A DNA stretch of 64,000 nucleotides. It comes from a virus. The notes under the pieces are model-generated. The model saw nothing but the letters and a program-made list of their open reading frames with translations, did not search any database and was not told the origin of the DNA. Shown piece by piece: positions 32,643-42,241 of the stretch. Each line of letters opens with the position of its first letter. Within the stretch, counting starts at the first letter, position 1. Made by a program: the position numbers and the translations under genes. The DNA lies in IMG/VR virus record IMGVR_UViG_3300012926_000004, positions 1 to 64,000 of that record; one strand, given 5' to 3'.

Positions 32643-34793
32643 TTACTTGTGCCCCGCTGCAGCTTCGGCTGCTTTGACTCGTTTGCTGAACTCGTCAGCT
32701 TGGGCTTGTGTGTCAAACGTATGCGGCTTGCCTCCAGCCATGACCGTAACCGGCTTCGGAGCTTCCTGGCCTGGGATCTCCGTCGATCCGATTAGCGGCG
32801 CAGGTCCACCTCCAGAAACCATACGCTGGTTGCGTGCTTGATAGCTTGCAGCCTGACCATTCAAGATATTCTGCGCATCCAACAGCTTCCTATACATCAA
32901 TCCTGGCGAGTCCTTGCTCGGATCCGGCAGATGCTCCTGGACGCTCTTGATGAGGGCCATGTTGCGGCCGATTTTAGACCATGGCGCAGTGCCGGCAATC
33001 TTGATGAACGAGTTCCACTGATTGACCGCTGTAGCAAGTGCTCCTGGATCGATACCGAACTGGTACTGGCCATACTTGAACCGCTGGTTGAGCGAATCCA
33101 TTAGACCACCCTCATCCTTGAACGGTGCAAGCATCTTGATAGCTTGCTGGAGAGGCGGACCAACGTCTTCCATAGCGTCCGCAGAGAGCCGTTCTTGGTT
33201 GGGCACACGCCCACCGACAGTCTGGCCAGGCTGAGCGATTCCACCAGTGTAAGGATTACCGCCCGCTGCTGGAGCTGAAGCTGGAGGCTGCTCACCACTT
33301 GGCTGAGGCTGAGGTGGAGGACTACTTCTAGTCGTAACTGGATGACCTTTAGCACTCAGCGAGGTAACCGAAACCTGAGTCGGCGTGCCTTGAGGTGTGT
33401 AGTTTGATGCAGGCGTGGATGCTCCAGCTCCTGTTGCCGGCGCACTCGGAGGCAGCCCGCCCGTCGTCGGCGGATTTGCAGGCAGAGCTGGAGCTGTCGT
33501 GTTCATCTGCCCTGGAGCATTCCCTTGACGCTGCTCTGGCAAGCCACTCGTCGGAGCGCCTGGGAAACTCTTTTGGCTAGTCGTCTGGACCTGTACCATC
33601 TTGACGCCGCCGTCGGGCTGTGGCACAGCGATCATATGCGTGCCGGTAGTGCTAGAAGCCTGAGCCTCGTTCCATAGTTTACGAGCTTCTAGATATTGCT
33701 TGGCGGTGGGCTGCGGCCCGTAGCCTGCAATAGCAAAGTCACCGAAGCTGCCAACCTTGGGAGGAGCTACGTTCGGCAGTTTGCTTCCCAAAGCACGGTA
33801 CTTCTCGGACTTCTGGTCAGCAGTCAGCGTTGGGTCCGCCATGATCTGTCGAGCTAGAGCATCCTTAGCCTGAGCAAGACCTGAGCCTGGCTTACTCAGC
33901 ATCGTGTTGAGCTGGTCTAGACGGTTCTGCTGTTCGTCGGTCGGATTCGGGACTCCACGAAGGTTCACCAGCTCGTTTTCGAGATGCTGCGTGCCTTGAG
34001 CGGTTTGTGCCGTTTCAAGACCGGTTTGTGCTTGCGTGCCTGCCGTCTGCGCCGCGGTCTGCACGCGCTGCTGATAAGCCGGAGTGAGGTACGGTGCGAT
34101 CTGGTGGTACACCGGTGGACCGGTCTGCTGCAGGCCTTCATAGACTGCCGAGGAAACCTTAGCCGGATCTTGACTCTGGAACGCGCCTTGCAGCTTCTGC
34201 ATGATTGATTGCTGACCGTTCTTGCCCTTGCCAGGCTTCTCGACATGCTGGCCATAGAAATCCATCATGGCCTTCCAGGACGTGTCTACACCTTCCTTAG
34301 CCTTGATGTAGGCGGGGTCGTCTTGCGGGATTCCTTTTTGCGCGAGATCACTGAGCTGCCCTGCAGCATTGTTATACAAATTCTGCAATCCGGTAGACTG
34401 CTGATGGACTTGTGCTGCCTGTTTGAGGTCATGCACAGCCTTACCTTGCATGTAGCCATGCAGAAGTTGATTGCCGAGGAAAGCTGCCGCGCCGAGCTTG
34501 CCCGAGCTGCCGAGCTGCTGCGGCGTCATCTGCGGCTCTGGCGGCAGTGGGTTCTCTATAGGCTGCTGCGTCTGTGGCAGCTGAGCCTGTTGATAAGGCT
34601 GTGCTGCATTCGGATCATAGCTGGGAGCATAAGCTGTGCCGAGTGGCGTCGGAGCTCCGCCCGGAGCAGCTCCACCAGATGCGGCGGTGCCCTCCTCTGC
34701 GGCAGCCGCGCCGGCAGCACCGCTAGCCAGATCCGCAGGAGAAATGTACGGAGGCGGTCCTGTCGTCGAATCGTAACCAGAAGTTGCTGCCAT
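32643..34793 (-). CDS. Internal virion-type protein, Pro/Gln-rich, 716 aa
   Basis: Low-complexity N-terminus (Ala/Gly/Pro then Gln/Pro up to about residue 85), a helical middle (QQRVQTAAQTAGTQAQTGLE), a long Pro/Thr/Ser linker around residues 400-520, and a more globular end (PLQQAIKMLAPFKDEGGLMD, WNSFIKIAGTAPWSKIGRN). No enzyme motif is seen. With its neighbours at 29937 and 34815 it forms a set consistent with podovirus internal or ejection proteins. Assignment is by context. Confidence 0.55.
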   Translation of the reverse strand: MAATSGYDSTTGPPPYISPADLASGAAGAAAAEEGTAASGGAAPGGAPTPLGTAYAPSYDPNAAQPYQQAQLPQTQQPIENPLPPEPQMTPQQLGSSGKLGAAAFLGNQLLHGYMQGKAVHDLKQAAQVHQQSTGLQNLYNNAAGQLSDLAQKGIPQDDPAYIKAKEGVDTSWKAMMDFYGQHVEKPGKGKNGQQSIMQKLQGAFQSQDPAKVSSAVYEGLQQTGPPVYHQIAPYLTPAYQQRVQTAAQTAGTQAQTGLETAQTAQGTQHLENELVNLRGVPNPTDEQQNRLDQLNTMLSKPGSGLAQAKDALARQIMADPTLTADQKSEKYRALGSKLPNVAPPKVGSFGDFAIAGYGPQPTAKQYLEARKLWNEAQASSTTGTHMIAVPQPDGGVKMVQVQTTSQKSFPGAPTSGLPEQRQGNAPGQMNTTAPALPANPPTTGGLPPSAPATGAGASTPASNYTPQGTPTQVSVTSLSAKGHPVTTRSSPPPQPQPSGEQPPASAPAAGGNPYTGGIAQPGQTVGGRVPNQERLSADAMEDVGPPLQQAIKMLAPFKDEGGLMDSLNQRFKYGQYQFGIDPGALATAVNQWNSFIKIAGTAPWSKIGRNMALIKSVQEHLPDPSKDSPGLMYRKLLDAQNILNGQAASYQARNQRMVSGGGPAPLIGSTEIPGQEAPKPVTVMAGGKPHTFDTQAQADEFSKRVKAAEAAAGHK

Positions 34794-34814
34794 ACTGAGC
34801 CGCCTATACCTTTC

Positions 34815-35378
34815 CTAGAAAGCTGTTGCGAGTCCGCTGCTGAGTGAACCTGCCAGGCCGCCAAGTAAGCCCAGCTGCGATCCCTTGCCTGAGGTAGCGT
34901 TCTGGTAGACCGAGTTGTAGCCTTGGTTGGCTGAACTCAGACCAGAGATTGCGGTGCCTGCAGAGGAAGTGGACTGGCCAACGCCTTGACCGGCGAGCTG
35001 AGCTAGAGCATTGAACGAGTTCAGGTAGCCCGAGCTGGCGGTCTGGCCAACCTGCGCGCCTTGGTTCACATCAGCCTGCTCCAGCGCCAGGTTCTTCTCG
35101 CCGCCTGCAGGAGCGTTGTTCATGATGTTCTGCTTGGCACCGGCAGTGGCGAGGTCGATCTGCTGCGTGGCCGGCGCAGTCGCTCTAGCTATAGCGTATG
35201 GGTCGCCTGTCGAGAGTGTCTGGTAGAAGTTTTCAGCCTGGCCGAACCCTGGGAAACTGGCATTGAACAGCTTCTGACTATTCGCTGATTGCTGTTGGGC
35301 GATCGCAGTCAGAGCGTCCGAATTACTGACGAGCGAATTCTGTGCGCTATCGGAGAGCTGCGAGCCGCCTTTTCCCAC
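34815..35378 (-). CDS. Internal virion-type protein, 187 aa
   Basis: Begins with a GTG (AGGAGG 6 bases upstream). Helical, Gln/Ala/Ser/Gly-rich (DALTAIAQQQSANSQKLFNA, FPGFGQAENFYQTLSTGDPY), with a glycine-rich possible membrane-inserting end (LGLLGGLAGSLSSGLATAF). That tail could insert in a membrane during DNA ejection. It precedes the two large ejection-type genes in transcription order. Confidence 0.55.
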   Translation of the reverse strand: MGKGGSQLSDSAQNSLVSNSDALTAIAQQQSANSQKLFNASFPGFGQAENFYQTLSTGDPYAIARATAPATQQIDLATAGAKQNIMNNAPAGGEKNLALEQADVNQGAQVGQTASSGYLNSFNALAQLAGQGVGQSTSSAGTAISGLSSANQGYNSVYQNATSGKGSQLGLLGGLAGSLSSGLATAF

Positions 35379-35388
35379 GTAAAGCCTC

Positions 35389-36369
35389 CTACCGCAGGCC
35401 TTGGAGCACTCCTCTAAGACGGTTCACGAAGACTTCTCGCGGTAGAGTGCTGATCGTGGCTGCAGTTAGGCTGCCGGTAGCATTGTCCAGCAGATAGTTC
35501 GGGATCGTGCCAATGTCCACGAAACCGAGCTTGCTGGCATACTTGGCCGTTAGCCTGTTGCCAGCGTAGCGCACACCGTGGACATTGGCCAAGCGAAATT
35601 CCTGAAAAAGGTAGGCTAGGCCTAAGAAGCCAAGGACGGACTGCTGTGGCGTACGCCAGGCTTCCTGAAAGAAGGTATAGCCGACGAACATGGAGTTGGA
35701 GGTTTTGTTGAACGAGTAGGTCGTGACTGCCGGAAAACAGAAGCCAAGCGTGTGGAAGTAGGGCTGGATGGCAGCTTCAAAGTCCTCGGGCAGGGGATCC
35801 TCTGGGTCGATGGGAGCTGGGTTCGCACGCCATTCGCCCAGGCTCAGCAGGCCTTGGTTGTGCAGATAGGCGCAGACTGTGTCACAGGTCAAGTCAGCCA
35901 TACCGCAGAAGAGGTTTGGCAGGGAGCCCAGACGGCTGCGGCCAGAGTCTTTGGCCTTCTGCCAGAGATGTGGTAGGTAAGGTTGTGGAGTGAAGAATTC
36001 AGGCCGGGTGCGGTCGTAGGGCAGCACAGCACAGCCCTGAAATTGGTAGCAGTTGGCCGCGATCCACGACAGCGGGTCCTCGATAGCCTCGTCGGTGATG
36101 ACGTCTGGGATGTGGACGTAAGGCAGTTCTGCCTTGTCGAGGTCGGCGAGGCTGATGTTAGGCATTTTCAGAGCTTCAGTCAGGAACTCTGGTAGAGGAG
36201 GAACTGCAGCAGCTACGTCATAAGAAGCTTCGTAGGCGGCCTCAGATGCAGTCGGCTGCGGCACGATTGGAGCTTCCTGAGCAGCAGCAGTGTCCATCAA
36301 CGCCTGCGCCCAGCCTGGGATTTTGAGCTCTTCTACCTCTACCTCATCTACGTTGTCAACATCAGCCAT
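35389..36369 (-). CDS. GNAT-like acetyltransferase-fold protein
   Basis: 326 aa. The C-terminal half carries a GNAT-like end: FFQEAWRTPQQSVLGFLGLA, RLANVHGVRYAGNRLTAKYA, then SKLGFVDIGTIPNYLL. In GNAT enzymes this order (helix, strand, Asn-x-x-x-x-K/R, xLGF, strand) forms the acetyl-CoA site. The N-terminal 90 residues are acidic and Pro-rich. Podovirus structural clusters can carry such a gene; its substrate is unknown, and it may be a structural use of the fold. GAGG precedes the ATG. Confidence 0.6.
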   Translation of the reverse strand: MADVDNVDEVEVEELKIPGWAQALMDTAAAQEAPIVPQPTASEAAYEASYDVAAAVPPLPEFLTEALKMPNISLADLDKAELPYVHIPDVITDEAIEDPLSWIAANCYQFQGCAVLPYDRTRPEFFTPQPYLPHLWQKAKDSGRSRLGSLPNLFCGMADLTCDTVCAYLHNQGLLSLGEWRANPAPIDPEDPLPEDFEAAIQPYFHTLGFCFPAVTTYSFNKTSNSMFVGYTFFQEAWRTPQQSVLGFLGLAYLFQEFRLANVHGVRYAGNRLTAKYASKLGFVDIGTIPNYLLDNATGSLTAATISTLPREVFVNRLRGVLQGLR

Positions 36370-36377
36370 GGCTAGCC

Positions 36378-36680
36378 TCAGACAATCCGCTGCGGTCCAG
36401 CTCCAGGAACGAGCAAGCCTGATTGTGATCGCTTATGCTGCTCCAACTGTTGCACGACATTGTCTAGGTTAGCTGCAGACTGCCAGATGACTCCAGCGAT
36501 AGGATTGGCAGGGGTTAGAATGCCTGACTCAATGCCGATACTCAGCAAGCTAGACAATCCCTTAGCTATCTTGGCTAGAGCTTCTACACCCTGTTCTACG
36601 GTGAAACCTGGATAAAGCTTTATATCAATCAGCACAGAAGGCGTAGCTTCGCTCGGAAATTCCGTTACATTGTCAGCCAT
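36378..36680 (-). CDS. Hypothetical protein, 100 aa
   Basis: Not recognised. A short N-terminal strand region then helices (GVEALAKIAKGLSSLLSIGI, NLDNVVQQLEQHKRSQ). GGGAGA precedes the ATG. It lies 9 bases upstream of the GNAT-like gene, so it is part of the same operon. Confidence 0.6.
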   Translation of the reverse strand: MADNVTEFPSEATPSVLIDIKLYPGFTVEQGVEALAKIAKGLSSLLSIGIESGILTPANPIAGVIWQSAANLDNVVQQLEQHKRSQSGLLVPGAGPQRIV

Positions 36681-36735
36681 CTAGATCTCCCTTGAGGTGG
36701 TGCCAGTCAGCAGGCCTAAGTTCACTGAGGCGATA

Positions 36736-37050
36736 TTACACGATTGCATGTATCGCTGCAATAGGAAGTTCTAGTGGCTGCTCAGCCTTGGTGTGGTGGC
36801 TATGGCTATGGCTGCTCTCCCAATCATCCTTCATCAACCGGATCACGGCATGGTTCTCGACGTAGTGCGTGTCCCAGAACTCCTCGGCATGTTTATGGCA
36901 GTAGTAGCCGTGATCGATCTTCCAGCGGACTGTGTTCGGGCAGTGCAGCCTGGTCGGCAGAATATGTGCGCAGAGTGGTTTGGCTTTGGCATGGCGACCG
37001 GCGGGCAGAACAGCAGAAGGCATGACGGCAATTGAAGCTGTAGCGCTCAT
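36736..37050 (-). CDS. Cys/His-rich protein, 104 aa
   Basis: Not recognised. Two zinc-ligand pairs (LCAHILPTRLHC and YYCHKHAEEFWDTHY) and a His-rich end (SSHSHSHHTK). It starts inside the stop of the large nozzle gene (ATGA overlap). A metal-binding structural or chaperone role is possible. Its stop codon lies inside a CAATCGTGTAA motif related to the promoter-like element seen elsewhere. Confidence 0.6.
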   Translation of the reverse strand: MSATASIAVMPSAVLPAGRHAKAKPLCAHILPTRLHCPNTVRWKIDHGYYCHKHAEEFWDTHYVENHAVIRLMKDDWESSHSHSHHTKAEQPLELPIAAIHAIV

Positions 37051-40000
37051 GAGTTCAAGTCCGTTCTGGCGTAGCCTTTAGCACCCTCGTCTATCGCCTT
37101 GGATTCGATCTGCGGTGCGGCCCAAAACTGAAAATTAGTAGTCTGATCCGTTGAGATAGCGATCATGCGCCAGAGGCGCGGCTTCCAGGCGCGGAAAAGT
37201 TTGCGGATCACGAGACGGTTGTTCTGGCTCGGGCTGGCCGGCAGCGTAAACGTGTAGTACGGAACCGGATTGCCGTCAGCGAACAACCTGATTGTGATCT
37301 CGGCTGCCGAAGTGTAGTCGAAGTAACCCTGCTTGATGATTTTGGATTCGTCCGAGCCCAGCTTGATCCAGTAGGTGTCAAAGTTGACATTAGGGTCGGC
37401 CAGCATCGCAGCATAGACGTTTTCCTGGTACAGAATCGGTGCTGTCGTGACCGAGATCGTGTGTCGGATCGACGCTGAGTAAGCCTCGAAGCCGTCGCCT
37501 CCGCCTTGGTTCGGGAAGAACCCGGCTGGTTCGGAGACTATGAGCTGAACCTTGTCGCGTAGATTGCCAGTATTGATCGCAGCTAGAGGAATCGTCACCG
37601 GCGGTTCCGTATTGAAAATCATCTGGGTCAGCATGGTCTGCGAGAACGTATTGCAGTCGGTTTCGAGCATGTTCCATTGCTTTGGGTAGTGAGGCTTGCC
37701 GAGGTCGTAGAACGGTGACTGGATAATCATCTGGACAGGCAGCTTGGCCAGGGTCCCGCCGGAGTAACCGCCATCGTCATAGTCCTGAGTCAGGACCTGG
37801 TCCTGGACGATATAGTTCTGGCCGACGTTCGGGCCGGAGGCTAGGACTTTGGCTGCGAGTAGTACGTTCGTGTCAGGCTCCCAGAGCATCGCTGTAGCCG
37901 GCACATCGTCGTATCGGAATCGCTGGTAGACAGTGTCAAAAGCTATCCGGTACCGGTTGCCGTTCAGCGCCCAGTAAGCCTGATAGACGACATTGTTGTA
38001 GTACGCCATGACTACGGTCGAGACGCGTGCCGGGTCCAACACCGGCACTGGAGTCAGTGACTGCTGCTGACGGTAAAGGAATTCGATCGGCAGAGTCATG
38101 TAGTTGCCGTCCGCGCCGACGAACTGGCGGAGACCGTCTGTTGCGAGATACCAGACAGCGGATTCGGTCTGGCACCAACCGGTTGAGGAGACTGCGCCGT
38201 GAATTGAGCCTGTGGGTTGTGCTACAGGCTGTGCGCCACCGTTGATGATCCACCAGGTTTGCGTGGTGGCGACGAATAACGTGCCGCGCCAGTTGACAAT
38301 GATCTTGATCGGGTACTGTGGCGAACCAACAGGGATGTACTGCTGCGGGCCAAAAGACTCGGGCCGGCCGCGTTTCGAGTAGTACAGGTAATGTGGGTTG
38401 TTGGTGTCGCCGCCAAGCCAGACTTGGTCATAAGCCAAGGCGCACAGGTTGCAAGGCATACGCGGAATCGAGTAAACCGCAACCGGCTCGCCGGCGTTGT
38501 GTTGCAGCCGGACAATAGCTGAGAATGTGCCCACACCGCCAGCGATCACGCGAGTCTGTTCGAGGTTGTAGCTGTAGCCTATGTCAACGATCTGGTTCGG
38601 CACGAAGTTAGCGCCGGCCTGTGAGACGGTTATGGTTTGCGGTGCAAAACCTGAGAACACAGAGAAGCCAGGGCCGACTGTAGCTGCCGAGAGCGACGTG
38701 ATGATTGGAGCCTGCAGGGACGAGGTCACAGGTGGATCGTTGTCAAGGATTAGGGGAGCTGCCTGAGCCAGGACAGCATCCGGCACAACATCCTTGATCT
38801 GGAACTGCCCGCCGCCTACAATGTTGGGTATTTGTAGCAACTGAAACCAATTGGACGAGCGTACGCCGCCGCGTCGATAGAACCTGAGGTAGGTCACCTG
38901 TGGATCGTTGCTGTAGAGACCGGTTAGCTGGTTGGCCTGGCTGAGCACAATCGGCGCTACGAGCGAATTCACCCAGCCGTATTGTGAGCCACCGAAGTTC
39001 TGTATTGGTGTGCCATTGGACTCGGTGCCGGTAGCGTCATTGTAGTAGGTCTGGCGGTAGTCGAAACCAACGCCGCCGAAGCTGGTCGGACCATAGCCCC
39101 ACTGCAGGTAGAGTCCGTTACAAGCAACCGTAGACGCGCCAATCGTGTTCGTGTCGATGATTAGTTCCCAGCCAGAGACGCGCGCCCAGTCAACGCCCGA
39201 TTCGCCAGCTGTACCTACAGGCACAAAGTCGCCGCGGCGCAGGCGCACTGCGATCCAGGAGGTCGAGCCAGTGCCAAGATTCCCGGGCTGGAGCTGCGCT
39301 GTGGTCGAGTTCGGCGGCTGTGACGTGGTCAAGCCTAAGGTGTTAGCCAGAATCTGTTGTTCCTGAGTCGTGTAGGCTGTTTCGAGGTTCTGCACGCCAG
39401 TCTGAAAATAAGCCGGAGCAATATCCTTGTAATAGTAACTGGTGGTGTACTGGCTACCAGCGATATCGAACTGTAGGCGAATATTGTCAACCGCCGCAGC
39501 ATTCGAGACGGCTAGCGTCAGCACGATCAGATCGTCATCTGTGACTTGGTTGTTCTGGCTGAGGTCGAAGTTCGCTGTGACTTTGACGGTAGCTTCCGTG
39601 TTCTGGCCTACAGATCCTTGCCAGGCATTGATAGGATAATTTGAAGCCACAGTCGGAGCCTGACCGTAGAAGCCCCAGACTGAAGCTTGTGGGTTGTACG
39701 GCACGGAGTAGATGTTGTTGATGATGGCCTGAGCTGGCTGTGTGCCCGTGGGCGTCATGTAACAGATGCCACCGGTAGCGTTCAGGAAGACTGCGCTAGG
39801 GAAAGGCACAGTCAAGGTGTTGGTACCTGTAGAAGTACCTAAGTAGTAACCGCCGATCAGCGAATTCGTAGTGCCCTGGATCGAGCAGTTGGTGGTGCCA
39901 CCAATCGGGACACCATGTGGGCCGTTCATTGTGATCTGCAGTAATTGGTATAGCCCGCCCGAGAGGCCAATTGAGATCACACTGAAGATCGTCTGCTGAG

Positions 40001-40724
40001 TGACCACAGTCCCGCTGCCAGTGTTCGATAGCATGCCATTTGCGATTTGCGCCAGCGAGCCGACGTTCGCGTTGAACATCTGAGGAAAGTCTGTGACCTG
40101 GACGCCGAACTGAAAGTTAAGGGTGGCTACAGAAGTCTGATTCCAACCGCCCGAGAAGCCGGTTGTGGCATAGCTGTTACCGGCGGCAAAGCTGTCTACG
40201 AGTAGGAGGAGCGGCGCATAAGGGTAGGTGTTGAGCGTGTTCGGCGACGGGTCGATTCCGGTGAGAGTAGGTGTGCCCGCGCCCGTGTCCTTGATGGATA
40301 TATTGGCGTCATAGATGAAATTGAACGGTAGCGCTGTCTCGAAGCAGTTGGTGACAACAGATTGCCAGGGCTGACCAGAGAGCCCGGTGCGAATCTGACT
40401 GAACTGGCCTTGACCACCGCCAGCTAGACGGTAGAGGATTCCGCCGGTATCGCCGGCATAGCGCCATGACTGGCCTTTGTAGGACAGGCGGGACATGGAG
40501 TTGATGGCGTTTAGGAAGGGATAGTTCGAGGTGCCGAAGCCTAGCGGGTCCCGGTTGATGATCACGGTGCCATAGCGGCTGGACATTATGTTCTCAGCAC
40601 GTTCCAGGCAGTTCAGAAGGTCGAGGTATGTATTCGGAGGCGGCTGATCGGCGATAGCGCGGGCAGTTAGGCCATGCGACTGATATAGAAACGAAACCGG
40701 CGCGTAACTTGTGTCTTGTGCCAT
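37047..40724 (-). CDS. Large tail protein, nozzle / tail-tubular B-like
   Basis: 1,225 aa, beta-rich with no signal peptide. The N-terminus (NTYLDLLNCLERAENIMSSR, YGTVIINRDPLGFG) resembles the opening of podovirus nozzle proteins, which start with a conserved Asn/Gly-Arg segment. The later region CALAYDQVWLGGDTNNPHYL, YYSKRGRPESF, VNWRGTLFVATTQTWWIING and SAVWYLATDGLRQF repeats like a beta-propeller, as the nozzle platform does. Large insertions make it longer than the T7 homologue. It is first in its operon behind the palindrome-bearing promoter. Homology is too weak to be certain. Confidence 0.55.
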   Translation of the reverse strand: MAQDTSYAPVSFLYQSHGLTARAIADQPPPNTYLDLLNCLERAENIMSSRYGTVIINRDPLGFGTSNYPFLNAINSMSRLSYKGQSWRYAGDTGGILYRLAGGGQGQFSQIRTGLSGQPWQSVVTNCFETALPFNFIYDANISIKDTGAGTPTLTGIDPSPNTLNTYPYAPLLLLVDSFAAGNSYATTGFSGGWNQTSVATLNFQFGVQVTDFPQMFNANVGSLAQIANGMLSNTGSGTVVTQQTIFSVISIGLSGGLYQLLQITMNGPHGVPIGGTTNCSIQGTTNSLIGGYYLGTSTGTNTLTVPFPSAVFLNATGGICYMTPTGTQPAQAIINNIYSVPYNPQASVWGFYGQAPTVASNYPINAWQGSVGQNTEATVKVTANFDLSQNNQVTDDDLIVLTLAVSNAAAVDNIRLQFDIAGSQYTTSYYYKDIAPAYFQTGVQNLETAYTTQEQQILANTLGLTTSQPPNSTTAQLQPGNLGTGSTSWIAVRLRRGDFVPVGTAGESGVDWARVSGWELIIDTNTIGASTVACNGLYLQWGYGPTSFGGVGFDYRQTYYNDATGTESNGTPIQNFGGSQYGWVNSLVAPIVLSQANQLTGLYSNDPQVTYLRFYRRGGVRSSNWFQLLQIPNIVGGGQFQIKDVVPDAVLAQAAPLILDNDPPVTSSLQAPIITSLSAATVGPGFSVFSGFAPQTITVSQAGANFVPNQIVDIGYSYNLEQTRVIAGGVGTFSAIVRLQHNAGEPVAVYSIPRMPCNLCALAYDQVWLGGDTNNPHYLYYSKRGRPESFGPQQYIPVGSPQYPIKIIVNWRGTLFVATTQTWWIINGGAQPVAQPTGSIHGAVSSTGWCQTESAVWYLATDGLRQFVGADGNYMTLPIEFLYRQQQSLTPVPVLDPARVSTVVMAYYNNVVYQAYWALNGNRYRIAFDTVYQRFRYDDVPATAMLWEPDTNVLLAAKVLASGPNVGQNYIVQDQVLTQDYDDGGYSGGTLAKLPVQMIIQSPFYDLGKPHYPKQWNMLETDCNTFSQTMLTQMIFNTEPPVTIPLAAINTGNLRDKVQLIVSEPAGFFPNQGGGDGFEAYSASIRHTISVTTAPILYQENVYAAMLADPNVNFDTYWIKLGSDESKIIKQGYFDYTSAAEITIRLFADGNPVPYYTFTLPASPSQNNRLVIRKLFRAWKPRLWRMIAISTDQTTNFQFWAAPQIESKAIDEGAKGYARTDLNS

Positions 40725-40733
40725 ACCACATAC

Positions 40734-40762
40734 AGCATATTGTGGTTAGCGCGCTAACTCAA
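40734..40762 (-). promoter_or_regulatory. Promoter of nozzle operon with palindromic operator
   Basis: On the minus strand TTGAGT (40762-40757), a 17-base spacer and TATGCT (40739-40734), with only 9 bases to the ATG at 40724. The palindrome GTTAGCGCGCTAAC (40745-40758) overlaps the -35 box and the spacer. Its half-site TTAGCG is the same as in the direct repeats of the XRE gene promoter. Confidence 0.6.
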
Positions 40763-40833
40763 TAACCACTTGCGTTCCAACATGCATTGATGTAATGTGT
40801 AGTTGGGTTTATGTTTTGGTTCGATATCTACGC

Positions 40834-40860
40834 AGGTGGGTGATTTGCAGTCACTCACCT
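40834..40860. terminator. Hairpin at the end of the 40860 gene
   Basis: AGGTGGGTGA (40834-40843) pairs with TCACTCACCT (40851-40860) with one G-U pair and a seven-base loop; it touches the stop codon of the minus gene. A T-run (TATTTTTTG) follows on the plus strand only, so it is a good plus-strand terminator. For the minus strand it would be a hairpin without U-tract. Confidence 0.55.
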
Positions 40861-41177
40861 TATTTTTTGCCTGCGAACAGAACCCGGCCTTGCATCGCAG
40901 CCGCAGCTGAGCGGGTGTTGTCTATGTGCCGTTTTCGCTCAGCAATCTTGTCGTGATGTTTCTCCAGCCAGCATTCGATCGCGCAACACATCGAATCATG
41001 GCATGGTGTTACACCTTGTTCGTGAAATGCACACATCAATGCTTCGGGAGCGACCATCATAATCTCGTCTGGTCCTTGTGTGGTGTTGCCCTGCTCGTCG
41101 GTTTCCTCGAACCTGACCTTGCAGTGCACGTAACCGGTCATGCCGTCAACGGATTGTTCTAGTATTCTAAGTGGCAT
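40860..41177 (-). CDS. Cys-rich hypothetical protein, 105 aa
   Basis: Not recognised. N-terminal beta part (MTGYVHCKVRFEETDEQGNT) and a Cys/His-rich helical part (MCAFHEQGVTPCHDSMCCAI, CWLEKHHDKIAERKRH). Metal binding or disulfides are possible. It follows the 41195 tail gene by 18 bases on the minus strand and ends at a strong hairpin. Confidence 0.6.
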   Translation of the reverse strand: MPLRILEQSVDGMTGYVHCKVRFEETDEQGNTTQGPDEIMMVAPEALMCAFHEQGVTPCHDSMCCAIECWLEKHHDKIAERKRHIDNTRSAAAAMQGRVLFAGKK

Positions 41178-41194
41178 ATGAGCTCCCTTTCTTC

Positions 41195-42217
41195 CTATAG
41201 TCTCGCTACGATCCGGTTGCCGTTGTTCTGTGCAATCGGGATCGTAGCGCCTGCAGCTGATTGGGTTGAGACTACACCGGATGAATCGACTACGACCACA
41301 GCGATCATAACCTGACCATCGATATTGGCTTCGAGACGGTGTTGCTGCGAGTCGGAGTCGAACGGGCCTGAGATGGCTAGGTTCTGGCTGGGGTATTTGA
41401 GGTAGACGTAGAAGACGCCGGAGGAGGTGACTGTGCCGCCTGAATTGCCTACCGGATCGGGAGCCTGGCCGAATTGGTTCCAGATCAATGTAGTTGACGT
41501 AGCTGAACTGAGGATGAATGTGCCAGAGTAGCTTGGGCCGGAGCCGGCACCGCCACCAACACCCGCAATCAACACAGATTGGCCTGCAGTTAGACCAACA
41601 AAAGTGCCCGTAGCTGTGACCACACCAGCAGCGTTTCTGTTGATCGAGACGATTGCTTGCGAGGTCGGAATCGGCACCGTCGCCGTAAACGTATTGAATG
41701 GAGCCTGTGAGCCGTCAACACGCAGGTGGTACCCAGCAGGGATCGTAAAGCTGACTACGCCACCACCCGCAGCTCCTGCCTGCACCGTTGTCGTGTTCGT
41801 CGTCGGCGCTGTGTTGCTTACTGCGGTTAGATAAGTCGAGTACTTCTCCTGCTGTTGCTTGCTGTTCAGCGCACGATAGGTCCGTAATGTGTGCGTGCCA
41901 CCTGCCTCCAACTTCGGCTGCAGCACGCTCGCCGAGTAATTCGATTCAGCATGGCTCTGGCTGATAGCGTCCGTGGAGCTCTGGGGCTCGCCCACGTTAC
42001 TGATTGTGCTGCCGCCTACGTCTACGCCGTTCGCAAGCTGTGCTGGGCCAGTCGTGCCTAGCACCGAGTTCAACTTCGTAAACACCTGACTGAAGATTGT
42101 ATTGAACGTAGCCGGATCTTTCAGGTCGTCCGCAGTCAGCTGCGTGTACTGAATCGGCGTTGTGCCGGTGTTGGTGGCTACGGAGTTATTCGGATTGGAT
42201 TGAAATGGTCCTGGCAT
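41195..42217 (-). CDS. Tail or head-tail structural protein, 340 aa
   Basis: Helical N-terminal third (LTADDLKDPATFNTIFSQVF) with a short coiled part (AISQSHAESNYSASVLQPKL), then a Gly/Thr/Val-rich beta region ending VVVVDSSGVVSTQSAAGATI. This helix-then-beta layout resembles short tail-attached fibre adaptor proteins. No signal peptide. AGGTGA precedes the ATG. Assignment by layout and location. Confidence 0.55.
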   Translation of the reverse strand: MPGPFQSNPNNSVATNTGTTPIQYTQLTADDLKDPATFNTIFSQVFTKLNSVLGTTGPAQLANGVDVGGSTISNVGEPQSSTDAISQSHAESNYSASVLQPKLEAGGTHTLRTYRALNSKQQQEKYSTYLTAVSNTAPTTNTTTVQAGAAGGGVVSFTIPAGYHLRVDGSQAPFNTFTATVPIPTSQAIVSINRNAAGVVTATGTFVGLTAGQSVLIAGVGGGAGSGPSYSGTFILSSATSTTLIWNQFGQAPDPVGNSGGTVTSSGVFYVYLKYPSQNLAISGPFDSDSQQHRLEANIDGQVMIAVVVVDSSGVVSTQSAAGATIPIAQNNGNRIVARL

Positions 42218-42241
42218 AAATCACCTGGCGTCTAGCCTAGC

